Assembly: GCF_025698545.1 (NCBI RefSeq)
Contig: NC_068569.1
Coordinates: 24,242,001-24,306,000, forward strand
Length of the DNA: 64,000 nucleotides
Direction of reading: 5' to 3'
DNA from: Gossypium raimondii
Lineage: Eukaryota; Streptophyta; Magnoliopsida; Malvales; Malvaceae
Shown: piece after piece, positions 12,426-24,465 of the stretch
Position numbering within the stretch: the first letter of the stretch is position 1
Layout of the letters: every line of letters starts with the position of its first letter
The notes under the pieces: model-generated
What the model was told of the DNA's origin: nothing
What the model saw: the letters and a program-made list of their open reading frames with translations, nothing else
The model's database searches: none
Position numbers and translations under genes: made by a program

Positions 12426-15368
12426 TGTTCTCTGGGGAACATGACCTGTATAATGAACCTAATTATGCCTAATGATTAGGATGACATAATCAAAATGAAT
12501 CAAATGCTCCTAACTAGACATGTGTGAATGGTGTTTGCATGAATGCAGAATTTTATTTCAATCCTATCTCATCACGAATCGAGGATACATGACCTAAATC
12601 GTTCTGGTTTCTTACACCATTCTCAGGGTGTCATACCAAAGACTTATGCGCAGATGAAGGCTCCCTTCTCCGAGGTAACTTCTTCCTACTGCCTGATGAT
12701 TATTGCTTGCTTGTTCATTCCAGCTTTGTCGTTAAGCCGTCATCTTATCATTTTGTTCAATCAACGCATTTGACAATTAAATCTAAAGAGAAAGTCCAAA
12801 TTTAGACTCTTCCTTCTCAAATTTCCAACCTTTACCTGGTGTGTTCTAAACAATCGTCCTGTTTCAGGTTCCTGTGATATTTAGAAACTTTCCAGAGTAA
12901 TATGCAAAACTTCCTTTGTGAAAGTTTTATTAGTCCATTAATCATTATTCCAATGCAACACGTTTGCAAAAATGTCATAACAATGGATAAGAATAAAGTT
13001 GGTTCTGAGCATGGCTCGAAAGAACAAATTATTGAAAATAGTAAAGAAGGATGACAAAGAAATTAATTGGGAATGTATATCTTGGAAAGGAAAAAAGTAT
13101 TCCAAGAACAACAAATAATATGAGAATTGGGTGCCTCAGATATCGTAGCTTGAACTTCTCTGTACAAATTTTTTTGAAGACCATTTTGAGTTTAGCATGT
13201 GTTTAGGAGATCTACAGTGCTTTGTCGATGCCCCAATATGTCGCTTATCCTTTCCTGTTAATTCAGGCAGAGCAAGATCACCACATGCCCTAATATAATC
13301 AAAATTCGAATCGCTCTGATCGCTTCATGCCCCATTCTGAACAAGTATTTGAGCCGCCCTTTTCGGGTTTTCAACTCAAATCCCCTTTGGCCTAAGACGC
13401 CCTTTCCGGGTTTTCCCCTTAGCCTCTCCATTTTTCATTTTCATTTTTCATTCTCATTTTTTATTTTTTTGACTCAAAGTGCCCTTTGCGGGTTTTCACC
13501 TTGGTCCTTTCTCCTTCTTTAAACGAAGTATTTCTTAACTAGATCCGAGTTTATAGGACTAGCAATCTCACTCAGGATCAGTGCTCTTCTGAAGAATGTC
13601 TTCTTTACAACGTAGGGACATTCTGGTTTGGCATTTATTTCCCTCTGGAATCCTTTTGGAGAGGAATGATCTTTTTCGACATCCAACCCTCTCGTGGAAT
13701 TCTCTGAGATGACACTGTTCATTATGGGTTCGTATCATTTGTTTCCGGTACATCCGACCCTGAAGAATAACTTTTAACCCTTTTCCTTAGTTCAACCGAT
13801 CGCATTGCGATTGGATCCATTCTGCTTCATCCAATTACCGAAGGGGGAGGATTTCGATAGGTAAAACTACCTAAACCCCGCAAACCAAAGAGAAAGGTAT
13901 TGCCCCGGTACAGATGTTCGTCAAGCAAGGAAGGCAAATAGTAATTTCTCATGCCAATCCTTGTAAGTCTCAGTCATTTTCCTTCAATTTTCGATGTTCA
14001 ACTCTAGGCCATTCAGTGACGAATTGTGGTGTCCACTTCTGAGTTAGTTTGAGACCTCAGCTATCGTGCTATTGTTTAAAGCTCAATGCATTCTCCAATA
14101 CCCTTTTTTCTGAAATTCTGTATCGGTATACGATGACTTTGGCTCATGAAGTAGCCTCTCAAAATGAAGCAATGCCCATTAGAATTCTTTGATAATGGTG
14201 ATGTCCATGCCTCATTGTGCTCGAAATTTGAGTCGCCCTTTTCGGGTTTTCAACTCAAAACCTCATTTGGTCACAAAGTGCCCTTTGCGGGTTTTCGCTT
14301 TGGCCTCTCCTTTTCTTTTTCTTTTCTTTTTCATTCTGATTTTTCATCTAGATTTCTCTTTTTTTTTATTCTTCTTTCTTTTTCTCATTTTCATTTTGAT
14401 TTTGATTTTTTTCTTCTTTCTTTTTAGTGTTTTTTTTATTTTGATTTTTGATTTTTTCATTTTCCTTTTGACTTTGATTTTGATTTTTCTTTTTTCTTTT
14501 TTGATCTGAGCCTTTTGGGCGCAACTTCGACAAAAACTTTGGATCTTCCTCTTTAATCAGGATGGACCCGACAACAACTTGAAGAGATGGAAATTCGACT
14601 TCAAATGGGCAAAGCTATGCTGACTCCACGAGACAGGCATTGCCTCGGCAATGAATTACATTGTTCATACTGCAAATTTCTGACATCGTGCTGTTGTGCA
14701 GATTTTATTATAAGAATCGAGGCATACCCTGGTATGTTCATACAAAGACATCTTTGAACTCTAGAGGTAACTCAAAGAATGTCTTGCTTCGTCTCGTGGT
14801 TAGGTCAATTCTAGTCTCCACCAAGCTCACAATTTCTAATGATTCCTTGAGAGGTAGGATCTGTTTATCCTCTTGTTCTACGATCCTCAACAAGTCCGGA
14901 GATAGGCTACAATTTATGTCATTTCCAAAGTCATGAGATCCGTATAAACACATGCCTCGCTCAAAAGGAAATTCTGAGTCTGTAGCAGTGTCACTTATGT
15001 CATTGATATCTGAGGACTCATAATAAGTACCAAAGAATATACAAAAGAAAGTATAAATTTATGAATAATTATTTATATAATATGATTATGAATGAATGAT
15101 GTGGAAGAAAATCTAAAAGAATGAAATAATCAGAAATAATTATTCAAAAAGAATGAAAGAACATTGGCTCAAAAAGGAATGCAAAGATGTATTTTATTAG
15201 AATAATGACGTTCAGACATTAGCCTATTTCACAAAGAAATTTCTATCGCTTTAGGCTAAAAACAACAAAAATGTTCTGAACATTACTCTAAATAAGATCT
15301 AAAGACTACAAGGATTTCTTCCGCAATCCAATCGCTTAGAACGCTCTCAAATTTATAAGGGCGGTCAT
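12426..15368. other. Non-coding interior of element 1
   Basis: This stretch lies where pol would be expected but has no RT, RNase H or integrase motifs in any frame I inspected. It holds recurring CCCTTTTCGGGTTTTC-like motifs (13350-13500, 14230-14300) and a long T/C-rich tract (14300-14510). Phe-rich frames across that tract are composition artefacts. The piece at 12434-12516 is shared with element 2 (about 30683-30757). Confidence 0.6.
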
Positions 15369-16310
15369 CTAACAAGTTCCCTTTTCAATTGTGTCATCAT
15401 ATATGCCATTGGTGTGAACACTTGCCAACACTTCTTCATACATCGCATTCATCCCATTGTCAATATGATTGGGTAGATAGCTTTCTGCACTAGATGAGTC
15501 ATCCAACTTGACAATACCCATGTTGATGAATTTTTCGACTAGCTTCTTGAAGGCAATGCAATTCTCTATTGAATGCCCCGTAATTCCCGCATGGTAGTCG
15601 TATTGTGTATTCATATCGTACCATTTGGGATAAGGAGGTTGTAAAGGGGTCAAGTAACGAGGAGCAACAACATGCGCATCGAACAAGCTTTGATACAGCT
15701 CCTTATATGACATCGGAATTTGTGTGAACTGGAGCTTCTCAGTACCTGGTTTTACTCCAGGTTCTTGCTTTAAAGGGCTCTGATGGCTGGTGGTCTCCGT
15801 CTTTGGCCTGCTCACAGTGATTGGTTTTAAGTGGCCCTTGTTATATCCGCCTACATTATCCCTTTTATTCCCCTTCTTCCTTGGGGACTTTGTAGTATCT
15901 GGGTACTCTACCCTCATCTGCTTTATTTCAGCTAGATTAGCAACAGGATTAACTAAATTGTTCCTCAAATTGGATCCTAAGCCTGTCAGGTAATTCACTG
16001 GTGTCGATGTACCAGTCTGATAGTGTTGGGATCCGATAGTAAAGAGCGCTCCTTGTGGGCACCCATCTGGCTGGACCTGGACACTTGTCGGAGTACAATC
16101 TAAGGAATAGACAAGATCCTCATTATCAACTCCAAAGTAAACCACTGAGTCTTTCACTTCTTTTGACTTTCCAGCTAGCAATCGGTTAAACTGGTTTATC
16201 ATAGTTCTCCGTAATTCTAGCATCTGATTTCTCATCTCCTGTTGAAATTCAGTCAATTGCTCCTGCATCTGAATATGCATTCGCTCTAATTTTTCCAACC
16301 TTCGTTCCAT
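15369..16310 (-). CDS. Gag-like protein of Ogre/Tat-like retrotransposon, central domain missing
   Basis: A 313-residue open frame. Residues 1-50 are a charged, Gln/Glu/Arg-rich predicted coiled coil starting MERRLEKLERMHIQMQEQ. Residues about 60-135 are Pro/Gly/Thr-rich. A basic linker follows (KSPRKKGNKRD), then a C-terminal block with PYPKWYDMN, YHAGITGHSIENC and AFKKLVEKFINMGIV. I recognise this order from the gag of cotton Ogre-like elements, where a roughly 190-residue Retrotrans_gag domain lies between the Pro-rich part and the basic linker. Here the two parts join near residue 140 without it. There is no CCHC knuckle and no protease. A capsid role is therefore unlikely. The frame may persist because the element moves with help from other copies, or because the insertion is young. 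Confidence 0.75.
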   Translation of the reverse strand: MERRLEKLERMHIQMQEQLTEFQQEMRNQMLELRRTMINQFNRLLAGKSKEVKDSVVYFGVDNEDLVYSLDCTPTSVQVQPDGCPQGALFTIGSQHYQTGTSTPVNYLTGLGSNLRNNLVNPVANLAEIKQMRVEYPDTTKSPRKKGNKRDNVGGYNKGHLKPITVSRPKTETTSHQSPLKQEPGVKPGTEKLQFTQIPMSYKELYQSLFDAHVVAPRYLTPLQPPYPKWYDMNTQYDYHAGITGHSIENCIAFKKLVEKFINMGIVKLDDSSSAESYLPNHIDNGMNAMYEEVLASVHTNGIYDDTIEKGTC

Positions 16311-16801
16311 TTCTCTAGTCTTTGCTTGGATATCGTAAGGATGTTTGGTTGGTTGGTTTTCCAGGTTAGCTGAAATAAGTTTACTCGTTTAGACTCTTTC
16401 AATGGATTTTAATGCATGTAATGCATTGTAATGCAAATGCATGAAATGAAATCCTAAAGAGACGTTGATTCTGATTCAATTACATTTAGGAAACTTTTCT
16501 AAAAAACAAATTCCCTTACATAAAACGGATACATGTAAGGCCTCACCCTCATATTCCAAGAAACAACATCGATCTTTTTCTTCATCAGCATGTTTGAAGT
16601 AATCTCGCCAATAGATGCCATTGCTAGCTCCTTCTCTTGATCTTGGTTGCAATCCATCACCTGCCCGTCTTCATAAGGCTTGTCCGCCTCTTTAAGGGGG
16701 GTGGAACGTCGAAGGCTCTTAGACAATCGCCTTGAATCTTCAGGCCACGAAGCAAGGTCACGAACTCCTCCATCATCCTTCTTGTGTTTCTAAGAATATA
16801 T

Positions 16802-16849
16802 TCAGGTAGTCGTATTGTTTTCCACTTTATCAAGGAATTCGTATTCCAT
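16802..16849 (-). pseudogene. Remnant short upstream ORF in element 1 leader
   Basis: A 15-codon frame starting MEYEFLDKVENN and ending in an early TGA. The counterpart in element 2 (35402-35524) stays open for 40 codons. It may be a remnant of the short protein-coding leader of autonomous relatives. Confidence 0.35.
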
Positions 16850-16979
16850 GACAAGCTTTCTAAGTTAGTAATCAAACTTGAATCAATATCTCTTTCCTAA
16901 TATGCAAATGCAATGCGATCAAAACACAACAAGAGGGGTTAGTACAAAATATAAGCAATGAAACAAAACTACCTAATCG

Positions 16980-17700
16980 GGTAACCACTAAGGATTTGGA
17001 GTGGCTCTACCTAGGGTGGGCTCCTAAGGTTCACTACATGTGGTATGGCTCTAGAGATAAGGTACCTGAACCAGTAGATTCCTCGATCCTCACCCATTAT
17101 AGGCTCATCTGCATCGAAGTTCGGTTCGGGAATACATTTCCCTATGGCTACACGGAGAAGAAAATCTCACGAAGACATAGGTACGAATGTATCCCGAAAG
17201 CGATCCACTATCCTGCACGGAGGTGAAAACCTCACGAAGAACTAGTTTCTCACTCCCATCTAAAAAGGAATAATCGAGCAACTATATAATGCAATATGCA
17301 GAAATATATCAAAATTCAAACCAATAGAGCAAATACAAACCGAAGTAATGATAATCGTAACAAAAACGGACAAACATACAACAAAATGACCGTAGATTTA
17401 AACCAAGCTTTCAGGTGACCTCTAGGCATTCGGTGTTGTTCTACCTAGGGTAGGCTCTTAAGGCTCATTATATGCGGTTCGGTTCTAGAGTAAGGGTACT
17501 TGAACCAGCAGATTCCTCGATCCTCACCCATTATAGGCTCATATGGACCGAGTTCAGTTCAGGGGAATACATTTCCCTATGGCCATGCGGAGATGAAAAT
17601 CTCACGAAGACATAGGTACGGATGTATCCCGGAAGCGATTCACTATCCCATGCGGAGGTGAAAACCTCACGAAGGCGTAGTTTCTCACTCCCACTAAAAA
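16980..17700. repeat. Duplicated leader block in element 1
   Basis: About 270 bp of text including CTACCTAGGG, CCTCGATCCTCACCCATTAT and CGGAGGTGAAAACCTCACGA occurs twice at an offset of about 434 bp (17007 and 17441 for the first motif). The related element 2 has a single copy (about 34970-35215). The block lies between the primer site and gag, where packaging signals would sit. Confidence 0.75.
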
Positions 17701-17884
17701 GGGTGTGACCAATGGTCATGCAATGCAATGTGCAGAAATATACATCTAAATGCAATAATTATAAACAAAATGATAAAGACTGAAATAAATACAAATGAAA
17801 TGCAACACAAGGATCGTGTCAAGTTTTCAATCTTTGACAAAAAGACAATGTAATCAACACATGGCTCGACTCTCTTATTTTTTT

Positions 17885-17904
17885 GTCCCCAGCTGAGTCG
17901 CCAA
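17885..17904 (-). other. Primer-binding site
   Basis: The minus strand reads TTGGCGACTCAGCTGGGGAC two bases after the 5' LTR. The equivalent site in element 2 is TTGGCGACTCCACTGGGGAC. Complementarity to the 3' end of a tRNA (probably tRNA-Arg, as remembered for Ogre) would prime minus-strand DNA. Confidence 0.65.
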
Positions 17905-17906
17905 GC

Positions 17907-19122
17907 TGTTGACACCATTTTTTGGATTGAAAACGGGGTCGACTTGGGTTTTAAAAAAAGAAACGGGAGTCGCCACCAATCTTTTTAATGAGGTGTGATT
18001 GGATCACCTCGAAAAGTGGTTGTTTTTAATAAATGGTTTGATTTTATTAAAACAACAAGTTTGGTCCACGAAATTCAGAAAAACAGGTTCGGGAGTCGGT
18101 TACGCACGAGGAAGGATTAGCACCCTCGATACGCCCAAAATTGGTACCTAGTTGATTACTTAATGTCTTAGTGTCGAAAAACTGAAAACTTTAAAGAAAT
18201 TTAAAAAAACGATCCTTGTATTAAAATGTTGAAAATTTTGGAAAAAGGAGGACGTTCCACGTTAATCGAGAAAGAAAGCATCATATCCAGTAAGTTAGGA
18301 CACAATGTCTCGAATTCCCGATATGCGAATGAATGTCAAAATTTACTTATTTAAAAGATGTTTAATTATCTCGGGTTTAGAAAAGGGAACATGCCTAGTA
18401 AGTTAGGGCACGATCTTTTCTTAATTCACGAGATTGTTTAAAACTTGAGTTTGAAAAGATTCGTGTATTTAGATTTATTATGAAAATCGAAACCCAATAA
18501 GTTAGGGTACAATATTCTCAAATCTAAACACGAAGTGCCATTTTTTAAAACAAATTTTGTTATATCGAGTGAAATAAAAACACGAAGTCGTAGTAAAAAA
18601 TGTGAAAGCAAATTACATTATTATGCATGGCAAAACCATGATGAATACAAAAGTATAAAAATAATACGGGCAATAATACTAAAATAAAATAAAGAAAAGA
18701 ACAATCGATAACATGTGAAATAATAAACCGTAATATATAAATAAAATGCACAAATACGTATAAATATTATATAAATATATATATATATAAAAATATATAA
18801 AATGTGCATGTGAGATATAAAAAATAAAAATAAAATAAGATAAATATATATATGTATAGATATAAAAGAAGCCATATAAAATATATAAATATGTATGCGT
18901 ATATTCGTGAGAAAAATGGAAAGTATATATATATACATATATATAGATATACATATATAAAAAGGTATTTATGTATATATTAAATAAGTTAGAAAAGGAT
19001 ACATATACATATACGTATATACATATATAAGCAAATATAGAATAATATTAATATAATAAGACACATACATTTAAAATTACATAAGTAAATATAAATGAAA
19101 ATATATAATGAGAATAACAATG

Positions 19123-19188
<66 letters not shown>

Positions 19189-20473
19189 TGGTAATAATAA
19201 TAACAACATCAAATTTGTTAACTTTAATAATAAACTAACAAAAATAACGAAAAAGGACTAAATTTGCATTTTAAAACAAGATTTTGGGGCGTATCAGAAA
19301 ATAAATAAAGTATAATGACCGAACTGAGTGCGTGCATAAAGAAAAGGGACTAAATGGGGAATATTCCCGTCCTCCAGAACGCAGCACTCTACTTGAGGTT
19401 AAAATGAAGTCAAAATAAAATTTCAAGGCCAAAATCAGGAATGAAATAAATTTAATTGCCAATCCCTAAAAGCCCAAGGGACTAGAGCTGAAAATAACCC
19501 TAGTAGACCCAAAACACGCGGATCTGATAGCGGTCGGGTCGGGTTATGCAGGTACAGGCCTTGTACGACGTCGTTTTGAGGCCACTGCCATAGGCTTCAA
19601 ACGACGCCGTTTCTTAGCAAACAAAATTACCCTAATCAGTGAGGTTTTCCCATTTTCAAACAAAACTAAAAGGCCAAACCAAATTTCTCTCCGCCTATTA
19701 ACAGAGACCCCTCTTCAACTTCGATTCACGAAGTGAGCGAGGTCCGGCGACATGTTTTGAGAAGGTAAGACTCCCCTCTCCTTCCTCTTTTGTTTTATTT
19801 TGCAAATGTATGTAAAAAACGAAAAAGAACCGAAGAAAAAAAATAAAAAAAAAGTAAGTCGGAAACCACCTTATTTTCTATTCAATTTCTCTGTGTTTTT
19901 TGTAAAATATCTCCTCCCTTTTATTATTTTTGATCTATAAAATACGTATATAAAATAAAATAAAAAGCAAATAACGAAAAAAGACGAAAGATTCAAACCT
20001 AAAAACCTTTCCAGAATTCGATCTCTATTTTTTTATTTCTTTGTTTCAAACTCTGTTTTTTCGATACAAAAATCCCCCATTTTACATTTGTTTGATTCGG
20101 CTTTTTATAGCCGAAAACAATGATACCGTTCTATTTCACTTCTGTTACTGTTTCTTGTGTTCTGTCTCAGCCTTATTTTCGTCTTTTTGTTTAGTTTGCA
20201 GGACCTGATGAAGTCAACGGAGACGGAAAGCTTCCATTTTGATGCAAGGCGCAGCTGGCGGTGGCAGACCTCGGGCGTGGTGCGCGCCGAAGACGCACAT
20301 GGGTAGCAGCGGTGCGAGGCAATGGCAGGGAACCCTAGGGTTCCCTGTGTTGTTTAGTTTTTGGGCCCCAATGGGCCGTTTTAGATTTTGGGCCTTGGGC
20401 CGAGTATTGTAGTTGGGCTTCAAAATTAGGTTAACTGTTTGGTTTTTAGGCCCGGGAAAATTTGGGTTGTACA
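17907..20473 (-). repeat. 5' LTR of Ogre-like element 1
   Basis: Pairs with 8610-11150 and is followed by the right target duplication TACAC (20474-20478). It carries the presumed promoter of the element (TATA-like at 20098-20113) and an (AAT)n array at 19127-19189. Confidence 0.9.
20098..20113 (-). promoter_or_regulatory. LTR TATA box inside a small palindrome
   Basis: The minus strand reads CGGCTATAAAAAGCCG: a TATAAAAA core flanked by CGGCT and AGCCG. It is the best TATA candidate for transcription of the element in its own orientation. The other LTR has one changed arm (CGCC) near 10779-10793. Confidence 0.45.
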
Positions 20474-20478
20474 TACAC

Positions 20479-21324
20479 TTTTTCGATCACCCAATATCAA
20501 CTCTATGGTAACGTTTTTTTTTTGTGATTTTCGATTTTATGATTTTAATGAAACGTGGTTATCAAGAGAGTTTAGTAAAAAATATATTATCTAAAATTAT
20601 AATGATAATTTATAAATTTATTTTTATTGAATAAAATATGATATTCATGTATTTAACTTTTATAATAAACTTTATTCTTAACAAATATTTAAATTAAATA
20701 TTTAATAATAAAATTTAATTGATAATTTTTAAATTATTTATAATTTATAATTCTAATTGAAAGTAAAATGATTTCAAATTTGTTTTGGAACAAATTAAAA
20801 AAAGTACTTGAAATCACCTTTTGTTTTAACTAAAGACTAACTAATAGGAATATAAAAAATAATTGATTCCGGTATTGTTGTGAGCAAAACTACTAATAAT
20901 TAAATTGTAGAAATGTAAAATCATAGGCGACCTATAAAACTTAAATGGAACAACTCTACACATATTTTTAAAAAATACATATTTCATATAAATATTTTAA
21001 TCTTCCGATTGATTTAGTGTTACAAATTAATTGGACATCAAATCAATTTAAAAATATGAAAAAAAACTCCTTGTTTATTTAAAATAAGTTATATTATTAC
21101 AATGATACTTTTATCTTTTATATTTTTAAAAACCAATAAAATTTGCTAATGAATCCTGCCACCAACATCAACAAAATACCAACTAACTTCACCACTTCAA
21201 CTAGAATTTTATTTTGGAAATTTTTGTACATTTCAATATTATTACACAAGCTTTTTCACTCACATATATTGATTATGTCATTAATTTAGTTGCTTTCACA
21301 AGTCAACTGACACCAACTTAAAAT
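20479..21324. other. AT-rich intergenic stretch
   Basis: No gene, RNA or repeat boundary recognised. Long A/T runs, frames all short. Confidence 0.5.
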
Positions 21325-21720
21325 TGATGAGAGTTTTTTTTAATCACTTTTGTTTGCTTCAAATTACATTTTAGTCACTTATGTTTGAAATGTTACGTTT
21401 TAGTTACTTACGTTATTGTTTTGTTACGAAGTAGTAACTTTACTGTTAATCTCCCTAACGGCGGTCCTATATGGCAATACAAATGGGTTTTAAATTCCAA
21501 CTTAGATGTTTTACGTGACAGTCCAAATTAAATTAAATTAATTAAAACCCATTTGGACTGCCATGTAGGACTGCCATTAAGGAGGTAACGAAGTTTAATA
21601 GCAGAGTGACCACTTCGGAACAAAACGATAATATAAGTGACTAAAACGTAACATTTCAAACATAAGTGATTAAAATGTAACCTGAGTTAAACAAAAGTGA
21701 CTATTTATATAGTTTACCCT
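21325..21720. repeat. MITE with ~110-bp inverted arms
   Basis: The left arm (about 21325-21455) contains CACTTATGTTTGAAATGTTA. The right arm read in reverse contains the same string and continues with the same order of motifs (TTACGTTTTAGT, TTTTGTT.CGAAGT). An inner inverted pair (CCATTTGGACTGCCA) lies in the middle. No ORF. The structure is a typical long-arm MITE or foldback. Confidence 0.75.
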
Positions 21721-21907
21721 AAAATCTTTTATACCCATATTGATGTTGAATTATTCTTTCACCAACTTAATGACATTTTGATAATATGCTAAATAATGCT
21801 ATCTAACATAACAACATTTTAACACGCTATAGAAAAATGGCAATACAAGCCAAAAAGCAATTGGAGTACATTTACTATTCTTAATCACATATATTTACTT
21901 ATTTAAC

Positions 21908-24460
21908 TGTAACGACCCAAAACCCGTGGGCTCCGAAAAAATGTGTTATCGGGCCTCCATCTTAGTAAACTGAGTTAGTAAATAATTATTAGGAGTAATT
22001 ATGAGTCTAATAGTGTGTTTAATTAGATTTTTATTTAGTGAATTTAACATAATTTAAAGTAATTAGGAAAAAGGATAAAATTGAATAAAGAATGAAATTT
22101 TAATTATAGATTAAAAGAAAATAATAAGGACTAAATATGCAATTAAGCCTATTCCATTAAATGAGGGGCAAGGAGTATAAAAAATCTTAGATTTTATGTT
22201 AATTATTTATAAAATATATTATTATTTATTCAAATTGTAAATTATATTAATTATATTATTATGTAATGGAATAAATTATAGTAAAGACAAATGTATGGTG
22301 ATGATAATAGACAAGTGGGTGGTGTTGGTAAATAAATGTGTAATAATAATAAACATGTGTATTTAAGAATAAAATATGTATTTCTTATTAATTAAGTAAA
22401 TATATATTTTATATTATTATAATTATAACAAAAATAAAATAAAAGAAACAAAAGAAGAACAGAAAAGAAACAGAGACGAAACAGGGGAGAAAGAAAGAAA
22501 GAAAAGAAAAAGGGAAAATAGGGTTTTTAAAGCTTAGAGTTTAATTTGGTAAGTCAATTAAGCTCTTTTCTTTTAATTTTAATGTTTTAGAAGTTTTAAA
22601 ACAAAGTTTTGTTGAAAATAAGTTGAGGTTTTGGAAGTTTATAGGTTTTAAGCATGGTTTATGTTGAATAAATTGTTAAATTAGGGATTTATTTGATAGA
22701 AATTTTGATTGGAATTGAATAAAGGATTTAATTGTAAACTAAGCTATAAGTTTTGAATTTTAGGATTAAATTGAAATAAATTCGAAATTATGAAAATATG
22801 ATAAAATTAGATAGTTAAATGTGAGTTTGGCAAGAAATTGAGTAGCAAAAAGGTATGAATTGAGAAAGAAAATATATAGGTTTAGTTAGGATTAAATTGG
22901 AATTAAAGTAAAAGTTAGATAAAAATTTCAGTAATTAAATTGTGTTATACTAATGATTGTGAAATTATTTTAATTGTTCGTAGCTAATATCGAGCCTGAA
23001 GCATCGGCCCAAAAAGGAAAAGAGAAGATCGTTAAGGATTAAATCCGAAGAAAATTCTAGTTTGTATCACTATAATTCAAACTTTATTATTATTAATTGT
23101 TTAATTTGCTAATTATGTGTGGTAAATATTTTAAGGTAAGTGTTTAAAAAATGATAAATTTATAATATGGTATTGAAATTGAAACTGATACTGAACTGAT
23201 TTATGAAATACTGAATATTGTTATGTACAATGCATTGAATTGTGAAATTACTGTAGTAATGATTACTGCAATACTGTGAAACTGATTGAAACAATGAATT
23301 TATGATTAATACTGAACTAAGATGGAAATTGTATTGAAAAGTAATTAAATACCCTATTAACTAGTCGGGCCAGTCGGATTAGTTGGCATGCCATAGGATA
23401 CGGAAGAGTACGGGGTATTTGCCGCCCATCGATCGAGCACTTATGTGCCGACTCATCGATCATTATCGATTCGGCACTTTGTGTGTCGAAATTCTTATCT
23501 TATCATTCGATTCGATACTTTGTGTGTCGAATACTGCTACCATTACTGATTACTGTTTACTGGTGTGTTTGGTTGGAATCCGTGTATCCGCCGAGTCCGA
23601 GTCAAGTTAATAGGGACAACTGAAATAAATTTATTGATAAAACCAACCCTGAATGATATAGTAAATGAGAAAGGTGAAAATTGGAATAAAGAGATAAGAA
23701 TGATATTTATCTATAATTAATTGTTAATATAAAAATATAGATTTGTTCATTAAGTAGTTATTAGTTGTAATGAAAAAGTATGTGTATAATTTAATGTATT
23801 TAATTATAAATTTGAATTATAGTGATACCACTGAGTATATGCATACTCAAATGTCATTTATTTTTTTGCTGCGCAGTTGTAGAAGTCAAATCTTGAACCA
23901 AAGATCCAAAAATCGGACCGACTTGAAGAAAATTTTGGTGATGTATATTTTCTTTTTGGTAATGTGGCACGTACATAGGATGTGTATAAAGGTTACTATG
24001 TTTTGAATATAAATGGTTAAAAATGTTAGTATTATAAGTTTTAGAATTATAATGAAAGAAGTTTATCCATTTCAATTTAATTATTACATTGATAAATTTA
24101 AATTGTTATTATATTGATTGAGTTTGATTAGAAGGTATTTAGAATAGAAAATGTGAATGTGAAATTAATTGGTTGAATTGGTTATGTTTGGAAATGATGT
24201 GGTTTTAATTGCAGGGGGTTTTATGTGAAAATAAGCAGAAATGTTGCCGAAATTTAAAAAAAAAAAATTAGAGTACCTGAACGAGTCCCGTTCCACTTTT
24301 AATACATGTTTTAGATGTCGAAAGTTTATTACAGGAACTTAGTTATTCAATTATATTACGAATGCTATTTTATTTATAAATTATTCCTAAATTCTCTGAT
24401 ATGTTCGGTAATGCCTCGTAATCCTGTTTCGGCGACGGTTCGGGGTTAGGGAGTGTTACA
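21908..24460 (+). mobile_element. Solo gypsy-type LTR with target duplication TTAAC
   Basis: Starts TGTAACGACCCAAAACC and ends GGGAGTGTTACA. TTAAC flanks it at 21903-21907 and 24461-24465. There is no primer site, interior or partner LTR nearby. A GC-richer patch at 23360-23600 repeats a CGGCACTTTGTGTGTCGA motif, as seen in other LTRs of this type. No coding capacity. The strand is set by the TGTAAC start shared with 27861. Confidence 0.8.
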
Positions 24461-24465
24461 TTAAC

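Larger units (their letters stand above)
8610..20473 (-). mobile_element. Non-autonomous Ogre/Tat-like LTR retrotransposon, complete
   Basis: Two near-identical LTRs (8610-11150 and 17907-20473) flank a 6.76-kb interior. The target duplication TACAC lies at 8605-8609 and 20474-20478. On the minus strand the 5' LTR is followed by a primer-binding site, and the purine tract GCAAAGAGGGGCAGC directly precedes the 3' LTR, which fixes the orientation. The interior has a leader duplication, one gag-like ORF, a long non-coding stretch and a minisatellite. It has no protease, reverse transcriptase, RNase H or integrase. The primer site resembles the tRNA-Arg type described for Ogre elements; that match, and the Ogre/Tat label, come from memory. 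The element needs pol from another copy. Confidence 0.85.

Noticed and set aside
14164..14509. Phe-rich plus-strand frames
   Set aside because: They cross a T/C-rich low-complexity tract in the non-coding interior of element 1.
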